A DNA stretch of 64,000 bases. Source: Megamerina dolium. Its lineage: Eukaryota; Arthropoda; Insecta; Diptera; Megamerinidae. This document shows, piece by piece, positions 9,779-21,490 of this stretch (the first letter of the stretch is position 1; every line of letters begins with the position of its first letter). The notes beneath the pieces were generated by a model. That model did no database searches, was not told the DNA's origin, and saw only the letters and a list, made by a program, of their open reading frames with translations. The stretch spans positions 72,534,128 through 72,598,127 of the forward strand of contig OY978525.1 of the NCBI GenBank assembly GCA_963854835.1. Reading direction: 5' to 3'. Made by a program: the position numbers and the translations under genes.

Positions 9779-11389
9779 ATGAGTGTTCAGCGCTCTCCTC
9801 CCCGGCAACGGCAATCGCCTGTTAATGTGTGTGTAAACAATAATTTGCAATCACCCGCGCAAACCCCCCCGATAAGTGCATTATAAAAAAAAACAGTTGA
9901 TACACACTGCACAAGTGAAAGTAATAGTGTAAATCTTTTGCCTGTACATATTCCTCACTCTAACACTACATCAAAATTTGCAACAACAATAAATACAGAC
10001 AAAAAAAATAATTTGTTCTCGTGATATACTATCTCCCTCTATACCGTGGAGTGTACAATGCGCTTCTCCTGCTGTAACACCAACAGCTACAACATCAAAG
10101 CAAACAAATAACGGCCTTTCTACTGAAGTGCATGACCCAGTAGTTAAAGCAACTAGTGCGATGACTAATAAAGAACCAGTTGCTGTTCAAACTGGAATTG
10201 ATCGCTACATTACTGTAGTAAAGCGAAAAAGAAGTCCACAAAATTCAAAACAAATGAATTCAACAAAAATTCAAAAGCAGAACAATGCCCCTATTAGTTC
10301 GGAAAATAGATACTTTGCTTTCAGGTGATGAAAGTGACGAAAATATTATCTCCAAGAAAAATTTCAAACCCCCACCCATTTTCTTAAGAGAACGCAACTC
10401 AGATAAGTTGATTTCTAGAATTACAAGTCTTATAGGACCAAAGAATTTCCACGTTGTTCCTATTCGCAAAGGCCAAATTGAGGAAACGAAAGTGCAAATC
10501 TACAGCGAAACTCATTATCGCAAAGTAATTGCGGAATTTGATGCTGTAAAAAAGAATTACTACACATATCAGCTAAAAAGTAGTAAGGTCTTAATCGTTG
10601 TACTCAAAGGCGTCGAACCCAACGTTGACATTAACGAAATCAAACTTGCCCTTCAGGAAGAAGGGTTTCAAGCCAAAACAGTATTCAACATTCTCAACAA
10701 GACCAATATACCTCAACCGTTATATCGTATTGAGCTTCAGCCTGAAACAAAACCCCTAAAAAAAGGTGAAGTACATCCCATATATAAAATTCGATATTTA
10801 TTGCATCGCAAAATCACAATCGAAGAAACCCATAAGAGAACTGGACCTCCTCAGTAACTGCCAAGAATATGGACATACTAAGACATATTGTACCCTGCCA
10901 GCTGTTTGTGTGATTTGTGGAGATCTCCATAAATCAAACATATGCCCAAAATCTAAAGGCGATGCTAGCTTGAAAAAATGCAGCAATTGTGGAGGTAATC
11001 ACACCGCAAATTATAGAGGTTGCCCAGTATATACAACCCTAAAGCTAAATTTCTCCGCTAGCAATCAACCTCTAAAACCAGTTGAGCAAACTCAGATAGC
11101 CAACTCAAGTAAGAGACAAAATATTGATGCAACACAATTCTTCTCTGCAATCCCAAACAAGAATCAAACCAATTCATACGCTAGCGTATTAAAACAAAAC
11201 CCACACCAACAAAGCAATGTAAATAATGAGCAGAAACACTCACTGCCCACCCAACAGCCAAGTACCCTTGAACATTTGCTTCAAACATTAATTCAGAATA
11301 TGAACCAATTCACGAAAATGCAAACAATGATGCAAGAAATGATGAAAAATCAATCGATGTTACTCCAAACATTGCTATCCAGACCATGA
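9779..11389 (+). pseudogene. LINE ORF1 (gag-like, CCHC knuckles), broken
   Basis: RNA-binding ORF1 protein of the jockey-type LINE. The start ATG at 9779 gives SVQRSPPRQRQSP, also found at the start of the ORF in the other copy. A basic, Gln/Thr-rich N-terminus is followed by a conserved core (10285-10857, with VLIVVLKGVEPNVDINEIK resembling the jockey gag core). Then come CCHC-type knuckles at 10857-11025: CQEYGHTKTYC, CVICGDLHKSNIC and CSNCGGNHTANYRGC. The tail is Gln/Met-rich (QTMMQEMMKNQSM). A stop at about 9883 and a frameshift near 10850 break the protein. Its TGA overlaps the ORF2 start as ATGA at 11386-11389. Confidence 0.85.
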
Positions 11390-14041
11390 GTTGTCTCAAG
11401 ATATGCCACTGGAACGCCAGCGGCTTAAGCCAGCACCGTTTGGAGCTAATTCAATTCCTTGAATCCAGCCAGATCGACATAATGATGATATCTGAGACCC
11501 ATTTCACTGACAAAAATTGCTACCAAATACCATATTACAAACTGTACACTACAAATCATCCGCATGGTGAGGCACGCGGTGGAACTGCCATATTGATAAA
11601 AAGCAGAATAAAACATCATGTTCTCGAAGATTTCAGTAGCATCTACTTGCAAGCAACATCTATATGTCTGGAAGAATACATCTCTAAGCTAGTAATATCT
11701 GCGATATACTGTCCCCCAAGATACAGTATTACCGTAAGCAATATAAAGAATTTTTCTCAACTCTTGGTAGCAAATTCTTGGTTGCTGGCGATTTCAACGC
11801 CAAACACACTCACTGGGGCTCCCGCATAATAACTCCAAAAAGCAGAAGACTATGTTCAATCATCACTAACCACGGCTACGATGTTATTTCAAATGGTCAA
11901 CCGACATATTGGCCGACGGACAAGAGGAAAATACCCGATCTCATAGACTTTGGCGTCGCCAAAGGTTCGCACATGGAAAATATCTCCACAGAGTGTAATT
12001 ATGATCTATCATCTGACCACTCACCCACGGTAATATCTATAAAATCACCAAGCCCCAAGGCCATTGCGTTAGAAAGAAAATAGACTGGTTAAAATTCAAG
12101 AAAAATGTAAATTCCCATCTTCCTCTGAGTACTGTATTAAGAAATGGACACGATGTAGACTCAGCACTCGAAAAATTCAACCAGCTGCTCTCATTAGCTC
12201 TCAGCTCAGCCACCTGCACAAAGGTATGCAAGCAATCAAACTATAGCCCATACACACCAGCCGATATTGAATTGCTAGTAAGACAGAAAAGAAGACTCCG
12301 AAGACAATGGCAAGAATTCAGATCGCCGAATCTGAAAACACAGCTACAGCACTGCACTCGAAAGTTAAAGCAAGCCTTAAAAAATAAAAACAACAAAGAG
12401 TTAGAAGAGCACATAGCGAAATTAACACCTGGTGAAGCGTCAGACTACTCTTTGTGGAAATCAGCAAAAAAATCAAATCGGCCAATTCTCACTGATTCCC
12501 CCATCCGTTTGAGTGACGGTAATTGGGCTAGAAGCAACTGTGAGAAGGGTTTGGCTTTTGCAAACCACCTAAAAAGTGTGTTTACACCCAATCCACCCTC
12601 TTCACAGTCCTCATTACTAAAATTAACTTCTCAACCATGCTCAATAACGCTCAAAATAAAAAAAAAGGACATATTCAAAGCAATTTATAAAGATTTAAAC
12701 CCAAAAAAATCACCTGGTCCAGATAAAATTACCGGTAAAATGATAAAAGAGCTACCTCCGGCTTCAGTAATTCATCTCATGCACATTTTCAATGCTATCC
12801 TTCGTATTAAACACTATCCCAAATGCTGGAAAACTTCAAAAATTATTATGATAGCAAAACCAGGAAAATACCCTACAAAAGTTGCATCGTACAGACCTAT
12901 CAGCCTCCTGCCTCTACTTTCTAAAGTATTCGAAAAGCTACTTGTTATGAATATAACTCCATTTATTAATCTCAACCAACTGATTCCTCAACATCAGTTT
13001 GGATTTAGAAAACAGCACGGCACAATAGAACAAGTCCACCGCATTGTAACTCTGATAAGGAACACTTTTGAAAAAAAAAAGTATTGCTCAGCTGTCTTTC
13101 TTGATATCACTCAAGCTTTCGATAAAGTATGGCACGATGGCCTTATTTACAAACTCAAACTATTACTGCTATTACTGCCTGCAAATGTCTCCTCATTGCT
13201 TAGTAGCTACCTCACGAAAAGACAATTTCTCGTACATCACAAGGATTACACAACAAATCCATTGGATATTCATGCTGGCGTTCCTCAAGGAAGCGTTTTG
13301 GGCCCCTTACTGTGTCTCTTATACACTACAGATATGCCCAGCAATAACCATACATTTATATCGAACTTTGCAGATGATACGGCAATATTGTGCTCTCGCT
13401 CTAACCCCATAGAAGCTACTAAACTCCTGCAGACTCATATCGATTCTCTCGAAATCTGGCTAGCAAAATGGCGTATAAAAGTCAATGAATCAAAGAGCGT
13501 ACATGTAACCTTCACGCTAAGGCCAGATACATGTCCCCCACTTAAAATTAATGGCCAATCAGTTCCACAATGTTCCTCAACAAAGTACTTGGGTATTCAC
13601 CTCGACAGAAGGCTGACCTGGAAAAATCACATAGAGGCAAAGAAAACTCAGATCAAGCTTAAAATTAATCAGTTATGGTGGCTGATATACAAAAGATCAG
13701 AGTTGAATCTCGAATACAAAGTGCTATTATATAAAGCAATCCTGAAGCCAATCTGGACTTATGGTATTCAGTTTTGGGGCACCGCATCTCCCTCAAATAT
13801 CGAAAAATTGCAGCGAATACAATCCAAGTGTCTGCGAATTATTGTAAACGCGCCTTGGTATATGAGGAACGTTAACATCCATCGAGATTTAAATGTACCC
13901 ACAATTTCTGAGGAAGTTGCAATGTCTTGCAGAAGCTACATTCAAAAATTACACAGTCATCCGAATCCCCTTGCTAGGCAATTGTTGCTGAGCACGGGGC
14001 ATCGTCGATTAAAAAGAAAAGACACACTGAATATGCTGTGA
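11386..14041 (+). pseudogene. LINE ORF2 (APE endonuclease + reverse transcriptase), frameshifted
   Basis: ORF2 enzyme that nicks target DNA and copies the LINE RNA from the nick. The endonuclease starts at the ATG in the ATGA overlap: ICHWNASGLSQHRLELI, MMISETHFTD, then after a frameshift near 11790 VAGDFNAKHTHWGSR and SSDHSPTVISI. A stop at 12080 follows. The reverse transcriptase occupies 12272-14041 as a 589-codon open frame: NPKKSPGPDKITGKM, SYRPISLLPLLSKVFEKL, AVFLDITQAFDKVWHDG, GVPQGSVLGPLL, NFADDTAILCS (catalytic) and KYLGIHLDRRLTWK. A His/Cys-containing tail ends at 14041. No RNase H is seen. The long open RT frame suggests the copy is fairly young despite two breaks in the endonuclease. 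Confidence 0.9.
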
Positions 14042-14193
14042 AATTGCTATACCTCGTGACTCAACAAATTGTGATGGAACGTTGGGAAGATCACATAATT
14101 TTATTTAGTTTGTAAGATTTGATTACATATTGTTAGTTTCTAAGTAATTTTAGAAAGATCCAATAAAAAAGAATGTTAAAAAAAAAAAAAAAA

Positions 14194-14340
14194 TATGATA
14201 TGACATTGTATACTACAAAAGAAAATAAAATAGTATTATCACCTTATGATAATAAGTTTTATTTTAATAGTTTACAACATAATGAAAAAAATAAGTTAAA
14301 CAATATTTATAAACTATCTTGAGGATATTTCAAAATAAAA
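14194..14340 (+). pseudogene. Polinton-like polymerase, C-terminal piece after the LINE
   Basis: Directly after the LINE A-tail an AT-rich frame reads MTLYTTKENKIVLSPYDNK and ends with a stop near 14321. It has the same composition as 7940-9583 and matches the expected C-terminal position of the polymerase. I infer it is the other side of the LINE insertion. Confidence 0.5.
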
Positions 14341-14430
14341 AGTATAGGTAACTAATAAAACGAATCTCCTTACCCCTTCCACTTATAAGCTAATTGAATG
14401 CTAATTGATATTATCTTAGATTAATTCGGG

Positions 14431-14796
14431 TGGGTGCCGTAGCTCATTGTTAGTGTGTTCGCCTTCTGATCTGTAGGTCGTGGTTCAATCCCCGGCTGAC
14501 GCATAACAAATTTAAAATCGATAAGGTTTTTCCTTCGAACGGTACCCACTTGTCGGCAAGCACTTGGCAATTCTTCTGACAGTAACAACTTGCCATGAAA
14601 AAGCTTCTAAAAGAACTATGTGACAAAGCTCAGAAAAAGTGATGTCACAAGGGTTCTGCCGTTCGGAACCGGCTAAAATAAGTAAGTCCCTTCTAATACT
14701 GTCCAAAAATTTAAGACGCACAACAGTAATGGAAGAGAAGCTCGGCTAATGAGCCCTTGGGGCTTTAAGTGCCACATATTTATTTTTTTTTTTAGT
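14431..14796 (+). mobile_element. tRNA-derived SINE, copy B
   Basis: Full-length SINE in plus orientation. The tRNA-like head (14431-14505) has a degenerate A-box-like GTAGCTCATTGTTAG and a B-box-like GGTTCAATCC. The unique body contains GTACCCACTTGTCGGCAAGC, GCCATGAAAAAGC and GACAAAGCTCAG. It ends GGGCTTTAAGTGCCACATA followed by a T-rich tail. Flanks TTAATTCGGG (14421-14430) and TTAATTCGAG (14797-14806) form an imperfect 10-bp target duplication. The body matches copies A and E on their minus strands. Confidence 0.85.
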
Positions 14797-14949
14797 TTAA
14801 TTCGAGTGTTTTTAGTTTTTAAGTTATTTTAAGTTAAGATTTATTATTTTTATATTTAACATTTTTATTTTTTTCTATTTTTTTTCCATTTAACAAAGAA
14901 ATTTTAAAAAATTATTTTTTAATTACATGTGAACTGTGTTCACCGTCTT
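14797..14949. other. AT-rich spacer
   Basis: Very AT-rich, T-run sequence; probably decayed Polinton-like DNA. No motif seen. Confidence 0.3.
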
Positions 14950-15475
14950 CTTCAGAGACAAGTTCGCTTTGCGAACCGCTTCCTTCAGAGACATTTGTTT
15001 GGTCTTCAACGAAATCGTTAGAACTTCATCAACATCATCTCCGATGAAACTTGAGTGCCTTTGTTAATCATATCATTTGTTTTAGACTTTATTATTTTTT
15101 CTATTGAATCTACACTTCGTGAAGATGAATCTTTAAGATAGTTTTCTATTAAATCATCAAGTTCTTATTGAAAACTGATTTTAATATTTTCAATGTGGGT
15201 TTCCATAAATTCCAGTTTTTTAATTAAATCAATAATTTCAGACTTATTATGATTGAATTGTTTTTGTAGTTCATCAATTTGGTTTTCTATAAATTCTCGA
15301 AGTTGTTGATTTCCTTCAGAAGCTTCTTCAATATGCTTTTTTTAATTTTTACGATCTTGTTCACTGTTACGATTTTCTTCGTAAAGTTTTTCTAATAACA
15401 TTATTCTATTATTAGAATATTCATTAGAAAAAATTAATTCTTAAAAAGTGTTTTGTCCGGACTTATCAATACCCA
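14950..15475 (-). pseudogene. coiled-coil-like protein remnant in Polinton-like DNA
   Basis: A minus-strand frame beginning near 15475 (MGIDKSGQNTF, then a stop) continues with long charged heptad-like stretches: LLEKLYEENRNSEQDRKN, HIEEASEGNQQLREFIENQ, IDLIKKLEFMETHIENIK and SVDSIEKIIKSKTNDMI. The pattern predicts an elongated coiled coil. Stops near 15340 and 15170 break it. I do not recognise the family. Its position next to the frame at 15500-15912, same strand and same AT-rich composition, suggests it was a structural gene of the same element. Confidence 0.4.
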
Positions 15476-15499
15476 TTTATTTAAGGAATAAAATCTCGA

Positions 15500-15912
15500 A
15501 TATGATTGCGAAACAAACAGTTTCTTTTGCTTTGCAAAGTTAAATCAAATTCTCATCTCTTAATTCTTTAATGATATTCATAATTTCATTATGTATTTCA
15601 GGACTATCATTTCCTGATTCATGTTCTCCTAGTAACAAAATTAATCTATCTTTTAGTTCATTAACATTATGCCAATAAACATATTCTACAGGTGATTTAG
15701 TATAAACTTTATATTCCCGAAGCGAATCTTTTCCTTTGGAATCATGATTACTTTGTAATTGGTTTCTTTTAAAAACATGTGAACTGTGTTCACGGTCTCT
15801 TTCCGAGACCTAATTTTTTTCAATTCCTGCTCCAGTTTTTTCTTTTATAATTTGATTTTTTATTAAAATTGGCCTAATAAAATTAATATATTTGTTACTA
15901 GCACTTGATTTA
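15500..15912 (-). pseudogene. conserved Polinton-associated protein remnant (tentative)
   Basis: The minus-strand translation contains YTKSPVEYVYWHNVNELKD and RLILLLGEHESGNDSPEIHN, followed by a short helix ending in IIKELRDENLI. I associate this P-x-E-Y-x-Y-W/N-E-L signature with a short protein found in arthropod Polinton/adintovirus-like elements, but its function is not known to me. A stop near 15812 separates the N-terminal part. The segment is cut off at about 15913 by the gypsy fragment. Confidence 0.4.
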
Positions 15913-15924
15913 ACGAAAATGTTT

Positions 15925-17140
15925 TTTTAATTAAAAACAGTCAATGTCTCCAATTCGCATGAATGATACCTGGACTCTGCAGGTGAAGTTCTTTTGCTGT
16001 AGTATTCTACTACATGGGGTTTGTTGTTTATCTTATGTAACAAAATTGCGCCATAACCATCAGAGCTAGCATCCGTGTGCAGCTCTATTGGATATTGTGG
16101 GTCAAAAATGATCAACACCGGCTTATTTGTCAATATTGAGATTATTTTCTGACGTATTTGCTCATGTTCAGGTTTCCATAAAAACTTACTCTTTTCAGAG
16201 GTAAGATAATAAAAAGGTTTCATTAATTGTGAAAATCCAGGTACGAATTACCGAAGTAAGAAGTTAGCCCAATAAATTGTCTCAGCTGCGTGACGGATTG
16301 GGGTGGCGGCAGAGAAGTTAAAGCACGTATTTTTCGTGGATTAGGTCGAACTTCTCCCGCTTTAATTTCGTATCCAAGATACTCAATACTCGTTTTAAGA
16401 AAAGAGCATTTTGTGATATTAAAGGAAAACCCGACCTTTGTGAGAATATTCAGAATGGTACGAAGTCTATCAAGCGCTTCTTCTTTTGTTGTGACAGCAA
16501 TCATAATGTCATCCATATAGACTATGACATATGAAAGCGCAAGCTCGTCCAATGCTTTCATTACGGCACGTTGGAAATCAGATGGAGCCCTCCGGAGTAA
16601 CAAAAGCCGTGCGCTCTATGGAATTGCGATGTATTGGGATTTGATGGAATCCACTCGCCATATACAGGCACGAAAAATATTTCGCTCCACGCAGCCTAGC
16701 AATCTGGTCTGATATGAGAGGTAAGGGTTATTTATCCGATATGGTATTCGCGTTTAATTCGCGATAATGCACACACAAACGATTGGTGCCATTTTTCTTT
16801 TTAACGAGCAACATCGGGCTTGCAAATGGGGCGGATAATATTTGATTCCATCAACTCCCTTATTTTATCCCTAACAAGAGCCTTTTCTTCCGAACTAAGT
16901 CTATAGGGTCGTCTCTGCACAGTTTTGCTCAGATAGACCAAACGTATCTCTAACTGACCAGTAGTAACTCGAGTTCGCGGAACTCCTTTTATAAACCAAT
17001 CAGAATATTCTTTCAAAATTTCCATCAAGAGCGACTTGTCACGCCCAATTAAATCAGTGTCAATAGAAATTAAAACAAAATTTCTTTCTGGTACGGAGCA
17101 GATGTTTGCGGTTTTCTCTTGAAAAATAGTTCCGATGTAG
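15925..17140 (-). pseudogene. Ty3/gypsy pol fragment (RT-RNase H)
   Basis: Minus-strand piece of a Ty3/gypsy polyprotein lacking gag, protease active site, integrase and LTRs. In order from 17140 it reads a pre-RT segment (NFVLISIDTDLIGRD, EYSDWFIKGVPRTRVTTGQ) and the RT entry RRPYRLSSEEKALVRDKI. The RT catalytic YMDDIMIA lies near 16520, then IEYLGYEIKAGEVRPN and the start of the RNase H (IELHTDASSDGYGAILL, with the first catalytic Asp) around 16090. A frameshift near 16610-16800 removes the RT finger/palm start, and the frame ends near 15927. At 17140 it abuts the left arm of the large inverted repeat. Confidence 0.85.
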
Positions 17141-18834
17141 GATAGGAGGCAGGTACCATATTGGATTTTATTACAGATCTTGGAAAATGTACCTGCAATA
17201 AATATTCCAGGGTTTCTTTGGGGTTCTGCGTGAAAGATCTGTCTGGTTTCTTTAGAAGACCGATGCTATTTGAGTGATGCTTGGACAATATTTTGTGAAG
17301 TCGTGCCGCTTGGGGAAAAGTGTGTAACTCTTCAAAGTGTCTTCTCCAAGAGTTAAATTTTGATTTTCTGATCAGAATGTTATATTCAGAAAGGGTAGAC
17401 CTATATTCTGTCCAACTACCAGTTTTTCCCCCCTGTTAAATAGTATCCTAACCTCCTTTCTTTTGTCTTTGAGTTGCTCGTTCAACCATGGAACCATTCG
17501 TTTCAATACTGTAGGTCGAGCAGAGTTGCTGCGGTTTAGGGCAGTGGATAGAAGATTTTTGTAATTTTCCGCTGCTACCTCTAGTTCGAGTGGAGACTGC
17601 GGAGAGCAAGAGTATGAACTTCAGAATAAATGAAGCCTCTGAAGAGATTCCAATTTGTTTTTCTGGATGGGTTTTGCAGAGAAACATTACATTATTAACC
17701 ATAAGAAAATTAAGAAGTGACTCACCTCTAGAGTTATTGTCTCTGCTTCCCCACACAACATGGTGCGCATTTGCGTCGCACCCGATGACGAGTTTTAGTT
17801 TTTGACTCCGGCAATATTCAACCAGTTGTTGAACCTCGGCCGGCGGTGCATCCATATGCTCACCGGGAAAATATGCGGACGCCAGAACAATTTCCTGGGT
17901 CCTGTTGTCAACAGCGAGCTCTATATTAGCCGCTGTGAGGTCTCTGGAATAAAGTTTGTTAGTGGAAGGTGATTGATTGATTCGTTAATTAAGATAGCTG
18001 TGCGTGTCACAGCCACTGCCTTATCACCTCCGGTGCAGATTTGCCTGGAGCACCCTAATGGCGCTCATAGATCCTTCTGTAATGAGCTTTGAACAAGATC
18101 TCGCTTCTTGTCCTTTCTATTCCCCTTACCTTTCGCCGCCTTTGGCGAAATAGGCTTACACCCTATGGACTGTGTTTTGTGACACAGTTCCATCTGCCAC
18201 AGTAGGATCGGCTCCCTTTTCATTACCACCTGTGGCACGGGTTGGTACTAGTTTGGTATGGCCGAAGCGGTAAACTATTTTAAACTTCCACTCGGAAAGT
18301 AATCGCATTGTCTCGTCATTTATAGCGATGGTCAATCGCAAGATATCGCCTTGGGGTACTCGTTGTACCACTTCCCAATCCTCGGTGGATATTAGATTCT
18401 TGCGACTTATTGTCGCAAGAATCTTGGCGTCGTCGATGTTGGAGCTGTGGGGGAAAAGGCCTCGGACTATATGAGTCGCAGGGAAATCTTTTTCCTCCAC
18501 TATGGAGATATTTACCTAGCTTTTTTCGGCGATATGGCAAGCATGTTCCATTACCCATACTGCCATGCCTACATTTTTGCAGATAAGAAGAGGCCAGCCG
18601 GAACGAGGGACACAGCTCTCGAATTCGGGGCCTACTCTATCTTTTAGCTGGTCGATGACGACATCGATGATAGCATCCTGAATCCTAGCAATTTCATCGG
18701 GAGTTAGGGAACGCGAATCTACGGCCGAAACAACTGCGAGTTTTGTGCAGCCAACGACTTGGCTGAAGGTCGGTTTGAAGGGCCCCGAGCGAGTAGTTTG
18801 GAAGTAAAAGCCACCCTTGGTAGAGACAGGTTGC
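17140..18834 (-). mobile_element. LOA-like LINE, 5' portion (left arm)
   Basis: Minus-strand copy of the LINE described at 40452-43552. It holds a gag-like ORF1 (about 18150-18830, including VGPEFESCVPRSGWPLLIC and a 114-codon open part at 18156-18500). It also holds the endonuclease part of ORF2 (17448-17900, DAPPAEVQQLVEYCRSQKL, LVIGCDANAHHVVWGS), followed by the pre-RT region with LHKILSKHHSN-like sequence. It stops at about 17140 before the reverse transcriptase. In this arm the ORF1 frame reads through VPQGDILRLT, where the right arm has a stop. Confidence 0.8.
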
Positions 18835-19674
18835 TGTTGTATCTATTCTTCTGACACTGTGACCTTTCTTTAGATAACTTGTTTTCTAGTACTTACCTCT
18901 TTTACTCTGCTCCTATTTCCTTGGACAATGTATTTTTTTCTTTCACAGAAATAATTCTTATTCGACTATACAATTTATAGTTTTACCAATGTTCTTTTTC
19001 TTTACAATAAGATTTCTTACTTCAGGATGATTAATCCTTTACAATATAACTTCCTTTTTTTAGGATATTAAATCCTTTCACAATGTACTCTTAATTCTAT
19101 ACACACACTAGCTTGCTTTTCGAGTTATCTTACTTAATTAGATTCACTAATTGACTATTTCAGCCACCCGCTTAGTTTATATAGCATAATGTCTGTGACG
19201 TAATTTACAGTTTAACCCTGTCCTTGGATAAAAGAATTTCTGAAGAAGTTGCAATTTCGATTCGATGCAAGGTCGATGCATTGGAATTGCTACAGTTGGT
19301 CATGATTACTATTTGTATTTAACACTTGTTGTTGTAAATATTGTGCACGCGTTAAATATTATGTATTCATGGTTGTTGCTTATTTTGTTTTTCTTCTTTT
19401 TTGGTTATTTTTCTTTTTACTGTGTATGGTTGCTAAATTATTTCATTCTCATACAGTGAGGTACCGTAACCCATTTTAGCTAATGATAATCACGTTATGC
19501 ATAGTATGGTGATAATCATTATATTAATGGTTACAGCGATATTCATAAAGTATATACACATAATAGTATAACATAATAATATAACGTAATATAATAACAT
19601 AATAGTAATCTTAATGTAACATTTGTAGTGAGTCAAACGCATAAATTAGATGCGCATTATTTTGACTCACAACA
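18835..19674 (-). repeat. 3' LTR of the gypsy-type element (left arm)
   Basis: 840-bp LTR, mirror of 39612-40451. On the minus strand it begins TGTTGTGAGTC right after a purine-rich tract and ends in ATACAACA, giving inverted termini TGTTGT/ACAACA. A TATAAA-containing word (GCTATATAAACTAAGCGGG on the minus strand, near 19180) marks the U3 promoter. Confidence 0.8.
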
Positions 19675-21490
19675 TCCCTCCACCCATTATGAAGAAAAAA
19701 TTATCAATTTGAAAGATTGGTAGTTTTTTCTTTTACAAATTGAATTTACAAATTATTTATATAACATATTATTAGTTTTAAAACGCATATACTGTGTATT
19801 TATAAATGTACCTTAATATTTTATACCTATTTTTATAGCTTATTAACTTCAACTGGAAATCTACCACTTCGGATGCTGAATTACTTGGTTCCATGTTTCT
19901 GTTGAGCCGCTTTCTTTTGTTGTACTGTGATTAGACGAAGTTCTTGTTAACACCGCCGTTGCTTTATATTTTGTTCTCGATGTTGAAACTGCTTTAGTGT
20001 GTCGAAGAGGGTTTATTTGGAATGTGGAATTTTGTTCGCTGCACTGCACTCTTTCATCTTTGCGTTTTCAGGTGTGACGTTGATCATTGTTGCAATTGGC
20101 TGAGTTTTTGGACTAATTTTTTTCTCTTTCGCCGGTGCTACTGTTTTATACCAAGGGGATTTCTTGCTCACCGTGATATACCGTGGTGTCCAACGTTTGA
20201 ATGGTTATTACATTGCTCCTTTGTAGCATCAGTTGAGGTGTTATCGTGTCTCCCTTTTATACTTGTGTGACTGACGATTTAATCTGCTTATTAAGTGCTT
20301 ATTTTTGCAATGTTTATACTTCAGCATTATTTACAAAATAGAAGCTCAATACACGTGTTTTGTCTGGTATGTACATATTCTCTCAACATACCGCATTCAG
20401 TGAATGAACAACATCTTGCAGCGTGATTTTTTTTTGTATGCAGCACTACTAAGAAATATCATTGATGTGACAGCCTGTAACCCAGCGTCAAATGCGCGAC
20501 AACTGAGTCAACAATAGGCGTTCACTATCCGGATAAAAACGTAACACATGAGTCTTTTATGTACACACTGTGTATTGCTGCTGTTATATCAAACAGTCCA
20601 AGTACTTCAGGGGAATCCTGTTTATTCTGTTGACTTCATTTAACGCTGTACCACTTGGTTCAGGATATTGGAACTTATGTATCATATATGTAACCTCAAC
20701 TCAATTGCCTATTTGGTCTCCGTTAACATCGCTGTCTAAATCTATTCCGGTTTGTCTAAACCTTGCTGGATAAGTTGTCTTTCTACTGTGTCAACGTTCC
20801 TCTCTACTTGAGATGGCGAGATTACCAATAATATACCTATTCCTTTATTTTCTACAAACTCTAAAACTTTTACTTTTACCTTTTATAATTACACCTACAT
20901 AATAGACGAAGTATATTCTTATAAATTAGACTTTTGTTTTATAAAATTTATAGTTATTATGTTTTTACAAAGTTTTACAATTTTACTTTAAACGTTTTTA
21001 TTTATATTGTATATATGTAAGTTTTGTATATTATTTTATTTTTCTAAAAATTGAAAACTTGGGAAATGCATCGCTGTTTTACATATTGTATCATTTAACA
21101 ACAACTTTACAATTTCCTTCTGTTGCAAAAACCAACTTTTCTGCACTATTCGATTGTGCTTATTTTCATCTCGGACATTTTTCATAACGATTTCCTAAAC
21201 CTATGTATTTCTATACTAACTCGAATTTAACTATTTGATTGCTTCAAATGCTTGATTAATTGATTCGCCCGTGTTCATGAGTATCCACACACCGAACTAC
21301 AATTCAATGTGGTTCTACACATGAACATGGCAACTTGCCCTATTATATGTTCTCAACGTTAACTTCATACTCTTGTATTTTATATCCTAACTGAAAAATA
21401 TTATTTTTTTTTTCTTCTACCACAAGCTCTATTAATTCGTTAAACTATTATTACTTATTGATAAAAAGGTTTTAGTAAATTATTATGGTA
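19675..21490 (-). other. post-integrase noncoding region (left arm)
   Basis: 1.8 kb between the integrase and the 3' LTR. Frames are short and share no recognised motif. A Thr/Ser-rich frame lies at 19861-20049. It may be a decayed third ORF, but no signal peptide, cleavage site or membrane anchor could be recognised. Confidence 0.4.

Larger units (their letters stand above)
9584..14193 (+). mobile_element. jockey-type LINE, full-length copy 1
   Basis: Non-LTR retrotransposon of about 4.6 kb with 5' UTR, ORF1, ORF2, a 3' UTR containing CAATAAA and an A-tail at 14178-14193. The 5' end (CGTGAAAGTCACCAATAAG) is shared exactly with the copy whose 5' end is at 55810, which fixes the start. It inserted into the Polinton-like polymerase. 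A possible target duplication (ATATGAT-like words on both sides) is imperfect. ORF1 with two or three zinc knuckles plus ORF2 with an APE endonuclease and reverse transcriptase, and no RNase H, indicate the jockey group. Confidence 0.9.

Noticed and set aside
12037..12231. Small minus-strand gene in the LINE
   Set aside because: No motif, and it lies antisense to the ORF2 linker in a frame that is not preserved in copy 2.
9568..14206. Clean target duplication for LINE copy 1
   Set aside because: ATATGAT-like words occur on both sides but do not align without gaps next to the element ends.
16290..16712. Plus-strand frames over the gypsy fragment
   Set aside because: The YMDD and RNase H motifs are on the minus strand; the plus frames are antisense shadows.
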